A stretch of 64,000 nt of DNA from the NCBI RefSeq assembly GCF_000299575.1, contig NZ_AMGO01000007.1:124001-188000 (forward strand), in the 5' to 3' direction. Position 1 is the stretch's first letter. Every line of letters starts with the position of its first letter. The position numbers were made by a program, and so were the translations under genes. The notes beneath the pieces are model-generated. The model was not told the DNA's origin and did not search any database. It saw nothing but the letters and a program-made list of their open reading frames with translations. The DNA comes from Oceaniovalibus guishaninsula JLT2003. Its GTDB lineage: Bacteria; Pseudomonadota; Alphaproteobacteria; Rhodobacterales; Rhodobacteraceae. Below are positions 26,069 to 35,072 of the stretch, piece by piece.

Positions 26069-26694
26069 TCGGCGCGGCTCGCAAGGGCGTTGATCGCGGC
26101 GACGGTGATGGCGCTGCCGCCCAGCCGCCCCTCGACGATCAGGCAGGGGCAGGGCTGCGCGTCCCACAGCGCCTCCTTCGATTCGCGGGCGCCGACGAAC
26201 CCCACGGGGCAGCCGACGATGGCGGCGGGGCGGGGGCAGCCGGGATCGTCCAGCATTTCCAGCAGACGGAACAGCGCCGTCGGCGCGTTGCCGATGGCCA
26301 CCACCGCGCCGCCCAGCCGGGGGCGCCACAGCTCCAGCGCGGCAGCCGACCGCGTGGTGCCCAGACGCGCCGCCAGTTCGGGCACCGCTGGATCGCGCAG
26401 GGTGCAGACCACATCGTTGTGCGCGGGCAGGCGGCTGCGCGTCACCCCTTCGCTGACCATATGCGCGTCGCACAGGATCGGCGCGCCCGCTTGCAGCGCC
26501 CGCCGCGCCGCCGCCGCCATGCCGGGCGAAAAGCGCAGATGCCGTTCCAGCCCGACCATCCCCGCCGCATGGATCATCCGCACGGCGACGCCTTCCTCGT
26601 CGGGATCGAAGCGCCCCAGATCGGCCTCGGCCCGGATGATGGCGAAACTCTGCGCATAGATCGCCGCGCCGTCCGTTTCGTAGGAATATCGCAT
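26065..26694 (-). CDS. cobH: Precorrin-8X methylmutase
   Basis: A 209-residue enzyme that moves the C11 methyl to C12 to give hydrogenobyrinic acid. The catalytic His is in RMIHAAGMVG (about residue 39). PILCDAHMVSEGV, VAIGNAPTALF and VGCPVGFVGARESKEAL are characteristic. ATG 26694 is one base downstream of the cobG stop. The longer open frame upstream runs into cobG and is not used. Confidence 0.94.
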   Translation of the reverse strand: MRYSYETDGAAIYAQSFAIIRAEADLGRFDPDEEGVAVRMIHAAGMVGLERHLRFSPGMAAAARRALQAGAPILCDAHMVSEGVTRSRLPAHNDVVCTLRDPAVPELAARLGTTRSAAALELWRPRLGGAVVAIGNAPTALFRLLEMLDDPGCPRPAAIVGCPVGFVGARESKEALWDAQPCPCLIVEGRLGGSAITVAAINALASRAE

Positions 26695-26695
26695 G

Positions 26696-27860
26696 TCAGG
26701 CCCCGAACAGTTCCGCCAGCCGCGCGGCGGCGACGCCCCGGCGCTGCGGCACATCCCATGCCGCGCCGTCCGCCACAACGTCGAAGGCGCCGGCCCGCCC
26801 CACCAGCGTCAGATCGGCGGGGCCGGGATGCGCGCAGCCCTTGGCGCAGCCCGATACATGCGCCGTCATCCCGTCCGCCAGCAGCGGCGCGATGGCGCGC
26901 GCCGCCTCGCGCGTGACGGCCCGCGCCTGCGGACAGACGGGCGCCCCGATGCAGGCCCGCACCCGCAGCAGCGGATCGTGCGGATCGGTCAGCAGATCGT
27001 CGCAGCGCGGCATCGCCGCATCCGTCCCCGGCAGATACAGCAGGCGGAAGGGTGTCACCCGCACACCGTCCCGCCCCGCCGCATCGGCCACGGCGCGAAG
27101 CTGCGCCGCGGTGAACGTGCCGAAGGCCGCGCCGACGCCGATGCCCGACGCGCGCCGCCCCGGCCGCGCATCGGGCGCGGCGGGCGCGGGCAGGGCATCG
27201 CCCCGCAGGGCAGGGGGCGGCACCGCGCCCGCCGCCAGATGCCGCGCCATGCGCCCCCGCCCGTCCGCGCCGACGCCGCCCGAGGCCAGAAAACCAGCGT
27301 GCCGCCTCCAGCGCCAGCGCCGCCGCATCGCCGGGCGCCACCGCCACGCCGCGCGCCGCCCCGTCCAGCCGCAGCAGCAGGCCGCCCGCGCCGGTTTCGA
27401 TCCGCACGTCGCCGCTGACCCCCGCCAGGTGCCGCGCCCAGCCCGCGCCATCGACGACAAAGCCGAACTTGGCCGGCAACCCCGCCAGTCGCCCCAGCCC
27501 GGCCGCCAGCGTCTCGGCGATCCCGGCCAGAAGATCGCCCAGCGGCCCCTCGCGGAACGGATCGACGACGATGTTGCGCCGCGCCTCGACCGCCCCGTCC
27601 GCGTCCAGCAGCCCCAGCGCGTCCAGCCCGCGCAGCAGCGCCGGATGATCGGCGGCACGCACGCCGCGCAGTTGCAGGTTGGCGCGGCCCGTCGCCTCGA
27701 TCAGACCCGACCCATGCCGCTGCGCCAGATCCGCCAGCCCGCGCAGCGCGTCCGCCGAAAGCGCGCCGGCGCGGGGCCGCACCCGCACGACCAGCCCGTC
27801 GCCCGACGCCATCGGGCGATGCGCGCCGGGGCACCAGCCCCTGACGACAGGCCCGCTCAT
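26696..27860 (-). pseudogene. cobG: Precorrin-3B synthase, frameshifted as given
   Basis: CobG is the oxygen-using Fe-S and iron monooxygenase that forms precorrin-3B in the aerobic pathway. The N-terminal part from ATG 27860 (SGPVVRGWCPGAHRPM, TGRANLQLRGV, FGFVVDGAGW) ends near EAARWF at about 27295. The C-terminal part, with the cluster cysteines RACIGAPVCPQA and SGCAKGCAHPGPADLTLVG, continues in another frame to the stop at 26696. The 1,165-base span is one more than a multiple of three, and dropping one base from the AAAA run at 27290-27293 joins both halves as WFLASGG. The cysteines are intact, so an error or very recent event is more likely than long decay. Start overlaps cobN as ATGA. 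Confidence 0.85.
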
Positions 27861-30800
27861 GGCGCGTCCGCCATGTCGGCCAGGATGGCGTTGCGCCGCG
27901 ATCGCCAAAGCCCCGCCGCCCGCAATTGCGCGAAGCGGTCGCGCATCGCGGCCAGAGCGCCGGGATTGGCGTCGTGCAGGAACGCGGTCACATCCGCGTC
28001 CCCCAACGTCGCGTCATAATAAAGATCGAACAGATGCGCCGGCATGGCCCGCGCCAGATGCGCGAAGGCAGCCATGTTTTCCAGCGTCGCCGCGATCTCG
28101 GCCGCGCCGCGGAACCCGTGGCGGCGCATCCCCGCGATCCAGCCCGGATTGGCCGCGCGCGCCTGCACGACGCGGGCGATCTCCTCGGTCAGGGCGCGGG
28201 CGCGGGGCCGCGCGGGATCGGTGTTGTCGAAATGATAAAGCCGCCCCGCCCCGCCCGCCACCGCCTGCGCGGCGGCGAACCCCGCCTCGTGCCCGGCGTA
28301 ATCCTCGGCCAGCAGCAGGTCGGTCTCGGGCAGATCCTGCACATGCACGAACGCATCCGCCGCCGCCACCCGGTCGCGCAGACCGGCCTCGTCGCGCGAC
28401 GCGCCGTCGCCGTCCAGCGCCCAGGCCGATGCGGCGATCCATGCCTCGCCCGCGGCAACCCGCCCCTCGTCGCTGTAATCCGTCAGAACCGCGCCCATCC
28501 CCAGCCCGAAGCTGCCCGGCGCAGGCCCGAAGACGCGGGCGCCCGCGCCATGCACGTAAGGGTTCCAGTCGGGCGCCTCGTCGCGGGCGGCCAGCGCGCG
28601 CACCGCCTGCTGGAACAGCGCCGACAGCACCGGGAACACGTCGCGGAACAGCCCCGACACCCGCAGCGTCACGTCGATGCGCGGGCGGTCCATCTCGGCC
28701 AGCGGCAGCACCTCGATCCCCGACACCCTCTCGGATCTCGCATCCCAGACGGGCCGCACGCCCAGCAGCGCCAGCGCCATGGCGAAATCCTCGCCCGCCG
28801 TGCGCATCGTCGCCGATCCCCACAGATCGACGATCAGGCCGCGCGGCCAGTCGCCCTCGTCCTGAAGATGCCGGCGGATCAGCTCTTCCGCCAGCGCCAC
28901 GCCCTGCGCGTAAGCCGCCCGCGTCGGCACGCCGCGCGGATCGGTGGTATAAAGGTTGCGCCCCGTCGGCAGCACGTCGAGCCGTCCGCGATAGGGCGAT
29001 CCCGAAGGCCCCGCCGCGATCCGCCGCCCGTCCAGCGCATCCAGCAGCGCGCGCCGCTCGGCCCCCGCCGACAGGTCCGCGTCGAAGGCGGTCCGCACCG
29101 GCGGCGGCCGCCCCCAGACATGCAGCCCGTCGCCGAACTGGCTTTCCTTCACGTCGCAGACGAAACGGTCGATGCGGCCGATGGCCTGCGCCGGGCAGGC
29201 CGCACCGTCCAGGCCCAGATCGTCCTCCACCCCCAGCGCGCGCGCCTCGTCCCGAATATCGGCCGTCAGACGGTCGCGTCGGCGCGGATCCAGTCCGTCG
29301 GCGCTGGAAAACTCGTCCAGCAGCGATTCCAGCCGCGCCAGCCGCGCGGGCGTGCCCGAGACGCGCATCGGCGGCGGCACATGGCCCAGCGTCACCGCGC
29401 CGATGCGCCGCTTGGCCTGCGCGGCCTCGCCCGGATCGTTGACGATGAAGGGATAGATCACCGGCATCGCCCCGGTCAGCGCCTCGGGCCAGCAGGTCTC
29501 GGACAGGGCCACCGACTTGCCCGGCAGCCATTCCAGCGTTCCATGCGCGCCCACATGCACCAGCGCGTCGGCCTGATCGCGCAGCCACAGATAGAACGCC
29601 ACATAGGCGTGACGCGGCACGCGCGACAGATCGTGATACTCGCCGTCGCGCCGGGCGGGCGCGCCCCGCTCGGGTTGCAGCGCCAGGGTCGCCCGGCCCC
29701 GCCGCTTCGCGCGAAAGACGAAGCCGCCCCCGGCCGCATCCGCGTCGTCCTCGGGCGCGCCCCAGGCCGCTGCCAGATCGTCGCGCAACCCCTGCGGCAG
29801 ACGCGCCAGCGCGGCGCGATAGGCGTCCATCGGCCAGACGATCCGCGCCTGGGCCAGCGCCGCGCCATCGACGGGGGCGCCGTCGGTTTCATAGCCGGCA
29901 CCCGCCAGATCCGACAGGATCGCCCCGGCCGAGGCCAGCGGGTCCAGCCCGACCGCATGCGCCATGTTCCACGGTCGCCCCGGATAGGTGGACAGCACCA
30001 GCGCCACCCGCCGCGCGGCGCACGGCGTCGCGGCCAGCCGCTGCCATCCCGCCACCCGGTCGGCGATGGCGGCGATGCGGCCCTCGTGCGGGCGATGCGC
30101 GGCCAGCGCGACCTGCAAGTCGGGATCGCGCGCGCCCGGTTCCTTGAACGACGCGACCCCGGCCAGGATGCGGCCGTCCACCTCGGGCAGCACGACATGC
30201 ATCGCCAGATCGGCCGGCGACAGCCCCCGGTCCGATCCGGCCCAGGCATCGCGTGTGGCGGTGGACAGGGCGACCTGGAACACCGGCACGCCGCCCGCAT
30301 CCAGCGGCGACGCGCCGTCCGCGCCCCGGCCCGAAAACGACGTGGCGTTCACGATCGCGGCGGGCGCCAGATGCCGCACCTGCCGGGCCAGCCACGGCCC
30401 CGCGCCGGGCGCCTTCAGCGACGGCACGAACAGCCCCAGCGCGCGAAAGCCCCGGTCGCGCAGCGCCTGCATCAGCGCGGCGATGGGGGCGGTATCGGCC
30501 GCCACCAGCCAGGCGCGATAGAAGACGACCAGCGCCAGCGGCGCACCCCTCTCGCCCATCGCCGTGCGCGCGGGGCAGCAGACCCCGTCCTCGGGCGTCC
30601 AGGCCCCGACGAAGGGCAGCGCCTTCGACCCCGCGACCGGCCCCGCGTAAAGCCCCGCCGCCAGCGCCATCTGCGCCAGCGCCGCCTGCGCCGCCACCGC
30701 GCCGCCGGTATCGCACAGATGCGCCAGCCGCCGCAGGGTGGATACGGGCACCGTCGACATTGCGTCCAGCCGCGCATCGGGCCGCCCGTCCGCCGGCAGC

Positions 30801-31147
30801 ACCGCCAGCGCGATGCCGCGCGCCTGCGCCAGCGCGCGGATATGGGTCAGCCCATAGGGCCAATAGGGCATCCCCCCGATCAGCCGGATCAGGATGCCGC
30901 GCGCCCCGCTCAGCGTCCGTTCGACATAGGTATCGACCGACAGCGGATGCTTCAGCGCCGCGATGCTGGCCAGCCGCAGCGTCGGCATCCGCCCCTCGCG
31001 GCCGCCGCCGCGCATCCATCCCGCCGCGAAAGCGCCAAGGTCCGAATCCGAGAAGGACAGCACGACCAGATCCGCGGGCGACTGCCCCGGATCGGTCGGC
31101 GTCTCGGTCTCGTCCAGACCGTGGTTTTCACGGAAGACAACGTGCAT
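27857..31147 (-). CDS. cobN: Cobaltochelatase subunit CobN
   Basis: A 1,096-residue large subunit of the ATP-dependent cobaltochelatase, which inserts cobalt into hydrogenobyrinate a,c-diamide with CobS and CobT (not in this window). Recognisable blocks are GGMPYWPYG near 90, LSTYPGRPWNMAHAVGLD near 390, VHVGAHGTLEWLPGKSVALS near 535, and DLWGSATMRTAGEDFA near 790, followed by VFGPAPGSFGLGMGAVL. The reading frame is uninterrupted. It is shorter than the roughly 1,250-residue type but like CobN of other Rhodobacterales. It starts 3 bases after the cobW stop. Confidence 0.95.
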   Translation of the reverse strand: MHVVFRENHGLDETETPTDPGQSPADLVVLSFSDSDLGAFAAGWMRGGGREGRMPTLRLASIAALKHPLSVDTYVERTLSGARGILIRLIGGMPYWPYGLTHIRALAQARGIALAVLPADGRPDARLDAMSTVPVSTLRRLAHLCDTGGAVAAQAALAQMALAAGLYAGPVAGSKALPFVGAWTPEDGVCCPARTAMGERGAPLALVVFYRAWLVAADTAPIAALMQALRDRGFRALGLFVPSLKAPGAGPWLARQVRHLAPAAIVNATSFSGRGADGASPLDAGGVPVFQVALSTATRDAWAGSDRGLSPADLAMHVVLPEVDGRILAGVASFKEPGARDPDLQVALAAHRPHEGRIAAIADRVAGWQRLAATPCAARRVALVLSTYPGRPWNMAHAVGLDPLASAGAILSDLAGAGYETDGAPVDGAALAQARIVWPMDAYRAALARLPQGLRDDLAAAWGAPEDDADAAGGGFVFRAKRRGRATLALQPERGAPARRDGEYHDLSRVPRHAYVAFYLWLRDQADALVHVGAHGTLEWLPGKSVALSETCWPEALTGAMPVIYPFIVNDPGEAAQAKRRIGAVTLGHVPPPMRVSGTPARLARLESLLDEFSSADGLDPRRRDRLTADIRDEARALGVEDDLGLDGAACPAQAIGRIDRFVCDVKESQFGDGLHVWGRPPPVRTAFDADLSAGAERRALLDALDGRRIAAGPSGSPYRGRLDVLPTGRNLYTTDPRGVPTRAAYAQGVALAEELIRRHLQDEGDWPRGLIVDLWGSATMRTAGEDFAMALALLGVRPVWDARSERVSGIEVLPLAEMDRPRIDVTLRVSGLFRDVFPVLSALFQQAVRALAARDEAPDWNPYVHGAGARVFGPAPGSFGLGMGAVLTDYSDEGRVAAGEAWIAASAWALDGDGASRDEAGLRDRVAAADAFVHVQDLPETDLLLAEDYAGHEAGFAAAQAVAGGAGRLYHFDNTDPARPRARALTEEIARVVQARAANPGWIAGMRRHGFRGAAEIAATLENMAAFAHLARAMPAHLFDLYYDATLGDADVTAFLHDANPGALAAMRDRFAQLRAAGLWRSRRNAILADMADAP

Positions 31148-31150
31148 CGT

Positions 31151-32218
31151 CTATTCGGCGGGTTCGCGCTGCGGCACCAGCGCGGCACGGATCGCGCCCG
31201 CGTCCACATCGTCGTGCTCGGCGATGACGACCAGACGTCCGCGCCGGTCCTCGCCCGGCTTCCAGGGCCGGTCGTATTGATGCCGCACCCGCGCCCCCAC
31301 CGCCTGCACCAGCAGCCGCATCGGCTTGCCCGCGACGGCGGCATAGCCCTTAACGCGCAGGATGTTGCGGGTCCGCGCCAGCGTCTCGATCCGCGCGGCC
31401 AGGTCGGCCGGATCGGCCAGTTCGGGGATCTCGATCACCACGCTTTCGAAATCGTCGTGATCGTGATCGGCGGCACCGTCGTGATGCGACGGGCGCGCGG
31501 CGATGTCGTCCTCGGCGGCCTTGCCCAACCCCAGCACGATGCGCGGATCGACGGCGCCCTCGGCCACCTCGACGATGGGCAGCGGGCGCGGCGCCTCGGC
31601 CAGCACGACCTGCCGCGCGCGGGCCACGCCGTCCGGCCCGGCAAGATCGGGCTTGGTCAGCAGCACGATGTCGGCGCAGGCGATCTGGTCCTCGAACACC
31701 TCGGACAAGGGCGTTTCGTGGTCGAGGCTGTCATCGGCCAGCCGCTGCGCGTCCACCCGCGCCACGTCAGGCGCGAAGCGCCCCGCCGCCACCGCCTCGG
31801 CATCGGCCAGCGCGATCACGCCGTCCACGGTGATGCGCGACCGGATATCGGGCCAGTCGAACGCCTTTAGCAGCGGCTTGGGCAGCGCCAGGCCGCTGGT
31901 TTCGATCAGGATGTGGTCGGGGCGCGGAACCAGCGCCATCAGCGCCTCGATCGTGGGGATAAAATCGTCGGCCACGGTGCAGCAGATGCAGCCGTTGGCA
32001 AGCTCGACGATGTTCTCCTCGGGGCAGTCGGGGATGGCGCAGCCCTTCAGGATCTCGCCGTCCACGCCCACATCGCCGAATTCGTTGACGATCACCGCCA
32101 GCCGCCGGCCCTGCGGATCGGACATCAGATGCCGGATCAGCGTCGTCTTGCCCGATCCCAGAAATCCGGTGACGACGGTGACGGGCAGCTTTTCCAGCCC
32201 GGATTTGAAATCAGACAT
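31151..32218 (-). CDS. cobW: CobW-type GTPase metallochaperone
   Basis: A 355-residue G3E GTPase expected to deliver cobalt for chelation. Walker A is GFLGSGKTT (18-26), the metal-binding GCICC is at 76-80 and the CobW_C domain is near the end (TRNILRVKGYAAVAG, VVIAEHDDVD). A histidine/aspartate-rich linker around 240-255 (SHHDGAADHDHDD) may bind metal. Directly upstream of cobN, it overlaps the DUF1636 gene by 8 bases, so it belongs to the riboswitch-controlled operon. Confidence 0.94.
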   Translation of the reverse strand: MSDFKSGLEKLPVTVVTGFLGSGKTTLIRHLMSDPQGRRLAVIVNEFGDVGVDGEILKGCAIPDCPEENIVELANGCICCTVADDFIPTIEALMALVPRPDHILIETSGLALPKPLLKAFDWPDIRSRITVDGVIALADAEAVAAGRFAPDVARVDAQRLADDSLDHETPLSEVFEDQIACADIVLLTKPDLAGPDGVARARQVVLAEAPRPLPIVEVAEGAVDPRIVLGLGKAAEDDIAARPSHHDGAADHDHDDFESVVIEIPELADPADLAARIETLARTRNILRVKGYAAVAGKPMRLLVQAVGARVRHQYDRPWKPGEDRRGRLVVIAEHDDVDAGAIRAALVPQREPAE

Positions 32219-32618
32219 CGGCCTTCTCCTTCAAGGTGGGGGGTGGGACGCGCGCGATGCAGTTGCGCTTGAAATGGTCGGGCCGGGCGCGCCAGGGGAT
32301 CAGCCCGTCGGCGGTCGCGGCATAAAGCGCCGCCCCCTCCAGCAGCATCGCCACATCGCGATCCTCGTGCAGCGCGCCATAGACATAGGTCCAGCGTCCG
32401 GCCCCGCGCAAAGCCACAGTGCAGCCGCCTTCGCAATTCTGAAGGCACTCGACGCCCGTGACCGCCACCGAGGCGCCCGCCGCGCGCAGGTTGTCGTGCA
32501 GCGCCTGGCCGGGACGGCGCGCGTCGTCTGGCGCGTCCGTGCCGCGGCGGCACTTCACGCAGACAAGCAGCTCGACCGCATCTTCGGCATTCCCGGCATC
32601 GCACATGTCGCAGCCCAT
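32211..32618 (-). CDS. DUF1636-family ferredoxin-like protein (proximal copy)
   Basis: A protein of 131-135 residues with VCVKCRRG and VECLQNCEGGC, the cysteine pattern of a thioredoxin-like [2Fe-2S] ferredoxin, followed by RWTYVYGAL. It is the first gene after the minus-strand B12 riboswitch and is paralogous to the copy ending the operon. Two starts are possible, ATG 32618 (after CCAAGGCG) or ATG 32606. A longer frame to 32669 enters the leader. Function is unknown; a redox role in cobalt reduction or corrin handling is a guess. Confidence 0.75.
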   Translation of the reverse strand: MGCDMCDAGNAEDAVELLVCVKCRRGTDAPDDARRPGQALHDNLRAAGASVAVTGVECLQNCEGGCTVALRGAGRWTYVYGALHEDRDVAMLLEGAALYAATADGLIPWRARPDHFKRNCIARVPPPTLKEKADV

Positions 32619-32689
32619 CGCCTTGGACCGGGCCGGATGACGGGCGGTTGCAATCCATCCCCCCGACACCAGGGCACCCCGCCCGGTTT

Positions 32690-32872
32690 CGTCGTCGCCG
32701 ATGGCAGGTCTCCCGGCTTGCGAAGGTCAGGGATCCTGACGGTCGCCCGCCTTCCCGGCCTGTCGGCCAGTGGCATCGGGCGACCCCTTCGGTCACGGTC
32801 GCGGGGGCGGCTGCGCCCTGCCGGGCGGTCCCGGTCGCGCATTCCCTTTTCACCTGTTTACACAGGCACCAT
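32690..32872 (-). ncRNA. Cobalamin (B12) riboswitch heading the cob operon
   Basis: Read on the minus strand, this leader shows AGGTGAAAAGGGAATGCG near 32852, CGCAGCCGCCCCCGCG near 32812, GCCACTGG near 32775, CCGGGAAGGCGGG near 32757 and the B12 box AGCCGGGAGACCTGCC at 32718-32703. It lies about 70 bases before the DUF1636 start. It is expected to switch off the 14-gene cob operon when cobalamin is plentiful. Ends are approximate. Confidence 0.92.
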
Positions 32873-32881
32873 CGGAATGCG

Positions 32882-32910
32882 ACATGCGGCCCAACGACCG
32901 AACTTGTCAA
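32882..32910 (-). promoter_or_regulatory. Predicted promoter of the cob operon
   Basis: On the minus strand TTGACA (32910-32905) is a perfect -35 box. After 17 bases GCATGT (32887-32882) is a weak -10. The riboswitch begins about 10 bases further on, which matches a start site near 32875. The -35 box lies only 16 bases from the cobO start on the other strand. Confidence 0.45.
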
Positions 32911-32925
32911 GCGCAAGGCCCCGCC

Positions 32926-33534
32926 ATGGATGACACGACCGCCCGCCATAACGAGAAGATGAAGCGCATCAAGGCCGCGCGCGACGAGATGATGAAGTCG
33001 AAGACCGAGGAAAAGGGCCTGATCGTCGTCCATACCGGCAAGGGCAAGGGCAAGTCGTCGGCCGCGTTCGGCATGGTCATGCGCTGCATCGCTCATTCCA
33101 TGCCCTGCGCCGTCGTGCAGTTCATCAAGGGCGACTGGGAAACGGGCGAGAGGACGCTTCTGCGTGACCGCTTCGCCGAGGAATGCCGCTTTTTCGTTTC
33201 GGGCGAGGGGTTCACATGGGAAACGCAGGACCGCGACCGCGACATCGCCCGCGCGCGGGACGGCTGGCGCATCGCCAAGGACCAGATCCGCGACCCCGCC
33301 ATCCGCTTCGTCCTGCTGGACGAGATCAACATCGCGCTGCGCTACGATTACCTCGACATCGACGAGGTGGTGGATTTCCTGCTGACCGAAAAGCCGCCCA
33401 TGACCCATGTCGTGCTGACCGGCCGCAACGCGAAGCCCGAACTGATCGAGGCCGCCGACCTCGTGACCGAGTTCGAGGTGGTCAAGCACCCGTTCCGCGA
33501 CGGGATCAAGGCGCAGAAGGGGATCGAGTTCTGA
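32926..33534 (+). CDS. cobO: Cob(I)yrinic acid a,c-diamide adenosyltransferase
   Basis: A 202-residue CobA/CobO-type ATP:corrinoid adenosyltransferase. The nucleotide loop is HTGKGKGKSSAAFG (about 36-49), QFIKGDWETGER and VLLDEINIALRYDYLD follow, and VLTGRNAKPELIEAADLVTE is the family C-terminal block. It attaches the 5'-deoxyadenosyl group to the corrinoid. ATG 32926 is preceded by AAGG. It diverges from the riboswitch-led cob operon and is followed by cobQ, 27 bases later. The longer upstream frame overlaps the riboswitch and is not coding. Confidence 0.94.
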   Translation: MDDTTARHNEKMKRIKAARDEMMKSKTEEKGLIVVHTGKGKGKSSAAFGMVMRCIAHSMPCAVVQFIKGDWETGERTLLRDRFAEECRFFVSGEGFTWETQDRDRDIARARDGWRIAKDQIRDPAIRFVLLDEINIALRYDYLDIDEVVDFLLTEKPPMTHVVLTGRNAKPELIEAADLVTEFEVVKHPFRDGIKAQKGIEF

Positions 33535-33561
33535 CGCACCGCGGGTCCGGGGGCTGACGCC

Positions 33562-35035
33562 GTGGCGCGCGCGCTGATGATCCAGGGCACCGGGTCGAAT
33601 GTCGGCAAGTCGCTGCTGGTGGCGGGGCTGTGCCGCGCGGCGCGCCTGCGCGGGCTGTCCGTCGCGCCCTTCAAGCCGCAGAACATGTCCAACAACGCCG
33701 CCGTGACCGGGGATGGCGGCGAGATCGGGCGCGCGCAGGCGTTGCAGGCGCTGGCCTGCGGATTGGCCCCGCATACCGACATGAACCCCCTCCTGCTCAA
33801 GCCCGAAACCGAGACGGGCGCGCAGGTCGTCGTGCAAGGCCGCCGCGTGGCCAGCCTGCGCGCCCGCGACTACGCCGAGATGAAGCCTGCCTTGATGGCC
33901 CCGGTGCTGGAAAGCTTCGCCCGCCTGCGCGCCCGGCACGATCTGGTCCTGGTCGAGGGCGCCGGCAGCCCGGCCGAGGTGAACCTGCGACAAGGCGACA
34001 TCGCCAATATGGGATTCGCCGCCGCCGCCGACGTGCCGGTGATCCTTGCGGGCGACATCGACCGGGGCGGCGTCATCGCGCAGATCGTCGGCACGCAGGC
34101 GGTGCTGGACGCCGCCGATGCCGCCCGCGTCGCGGGCTTCGTCGTCAACCGCTTCCGCGGCGATCCGCGCCTTTTCGACGACGGCTATGCGATGATCGGG
34201 GCGCGCACCGGCTGGCGCGGCTACGGCGTCGTGCCGTGGTTCGCGGATGCGTGGAAACTGCCCGCCGAAGACGCGCAGGACATCGCCGCGCGCGCCGGCG
34301 GACGCGGCCAGGGGGCGGGGCAGGGGCAGGGGGGGGCTTCACATCGTCTGCCTGCGCCTGTCGCGGATCGCCAATTTCGACGATCTCGATCCGCTAACGC
34401 AGGAACCGGGCGTGCGCCTGACGATGCTCGGGGCGGGCCGCGCGCTGCCCGGCGATACCGACATCGCGATCCTGCCCGGCACCAAATCGACCCGCGGCGA
34501 CCTGGCCTTCCTGCGCGCGCAGGGATGGGACGGCGATCTGGCCGCGCATCTGCGGCGCGGCGGCCATATCCTGGGCATTTGCGGCGGGTATCAGATGCTG
34601 GGGCGCAAGGTCGCGGATCCACTGGGGCTGGAAGGGCCGGCGGGCGACACGCCCGGTCTGGGATTTCTGGATGTCGGGACGACGATGATGCCGCGCAAGG
34701 ATCTGACCGAACGCCGCGCCGTCCATGCCGCCACCGGCACGCCCTTTCGCGGCTATGAAATCCATATCGGCCGCACCGAAGGCCCCGACCGCGCACGGCC
34801 CTTCGCGCATGTGGACGGCGCGCCCGAAGGATCGGTCGGCGCCGATGGCCGCGTGGCGGGCAGCTATCTGCACGGCATGTTCCGCGACGACGCCTTCCGC
34901 GCCGCGTGGCTTGCGGGCTTCGGCACGCCGTCGCGGGGCGGCTACGAGGCCGGCGTCGATGCCACGCTCGACGCGCTGGCCCGGCATCTCGAATCGCATC
35001 TCGACGTGGCGGCCCTGATCGCCGCCGCGCGCTGA
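33562..35035 (+). pseudogene. cobQ: Cobyric acid synthase, frameshifted as given
   Basis: CobQ amidates the b, d, e and g side chains of adenosylcobyrinate a,c-diamide. The first part from GTG 33562 ([41 protein letters not shown]) runs to about 34330. The second part, in another frame, starts [20 protein letters not shown] and has the glutaminase nucleophile [14 protein letters not shown] and [11 protein letters not shown], and ends at 35035. The span is one base more than a multiple of three. The break is at a run of eight G (34329-34336); with seven G the protein reads through as normal. Catalytic motifs are intact on both sides. Error versus mutation is open. Confidence 0.85.
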
Positions 35036-35072
35036 GGCAGGGTCGGAATGGGTATTTGTGGAAAGATGAAAG

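Noticed and set aside
27926-31870. A 1,314-codon open frame on the plus strand
   Set aside because: It is antisense to cobN and cobW, is very rich in Arg, His, Gln and Pro, and has no recognisable domain. High GC content produces such shadow frames.
32770-32925. An N-terminal extension of CobO
   Set aside because: The frame crosses the B12 riboswitch on the other strand, and the family start is at the ATG 32926 region.
20209-35035. Programmed ribosomal frameshifting in cobB, cobG and cobQ
   Set aside because: The three sites need different shifts (one base missing versus one extra), lack a shared slippery heptamer and stimulatory structure, and these genes are not known to use it. Error or mutation is simpler.
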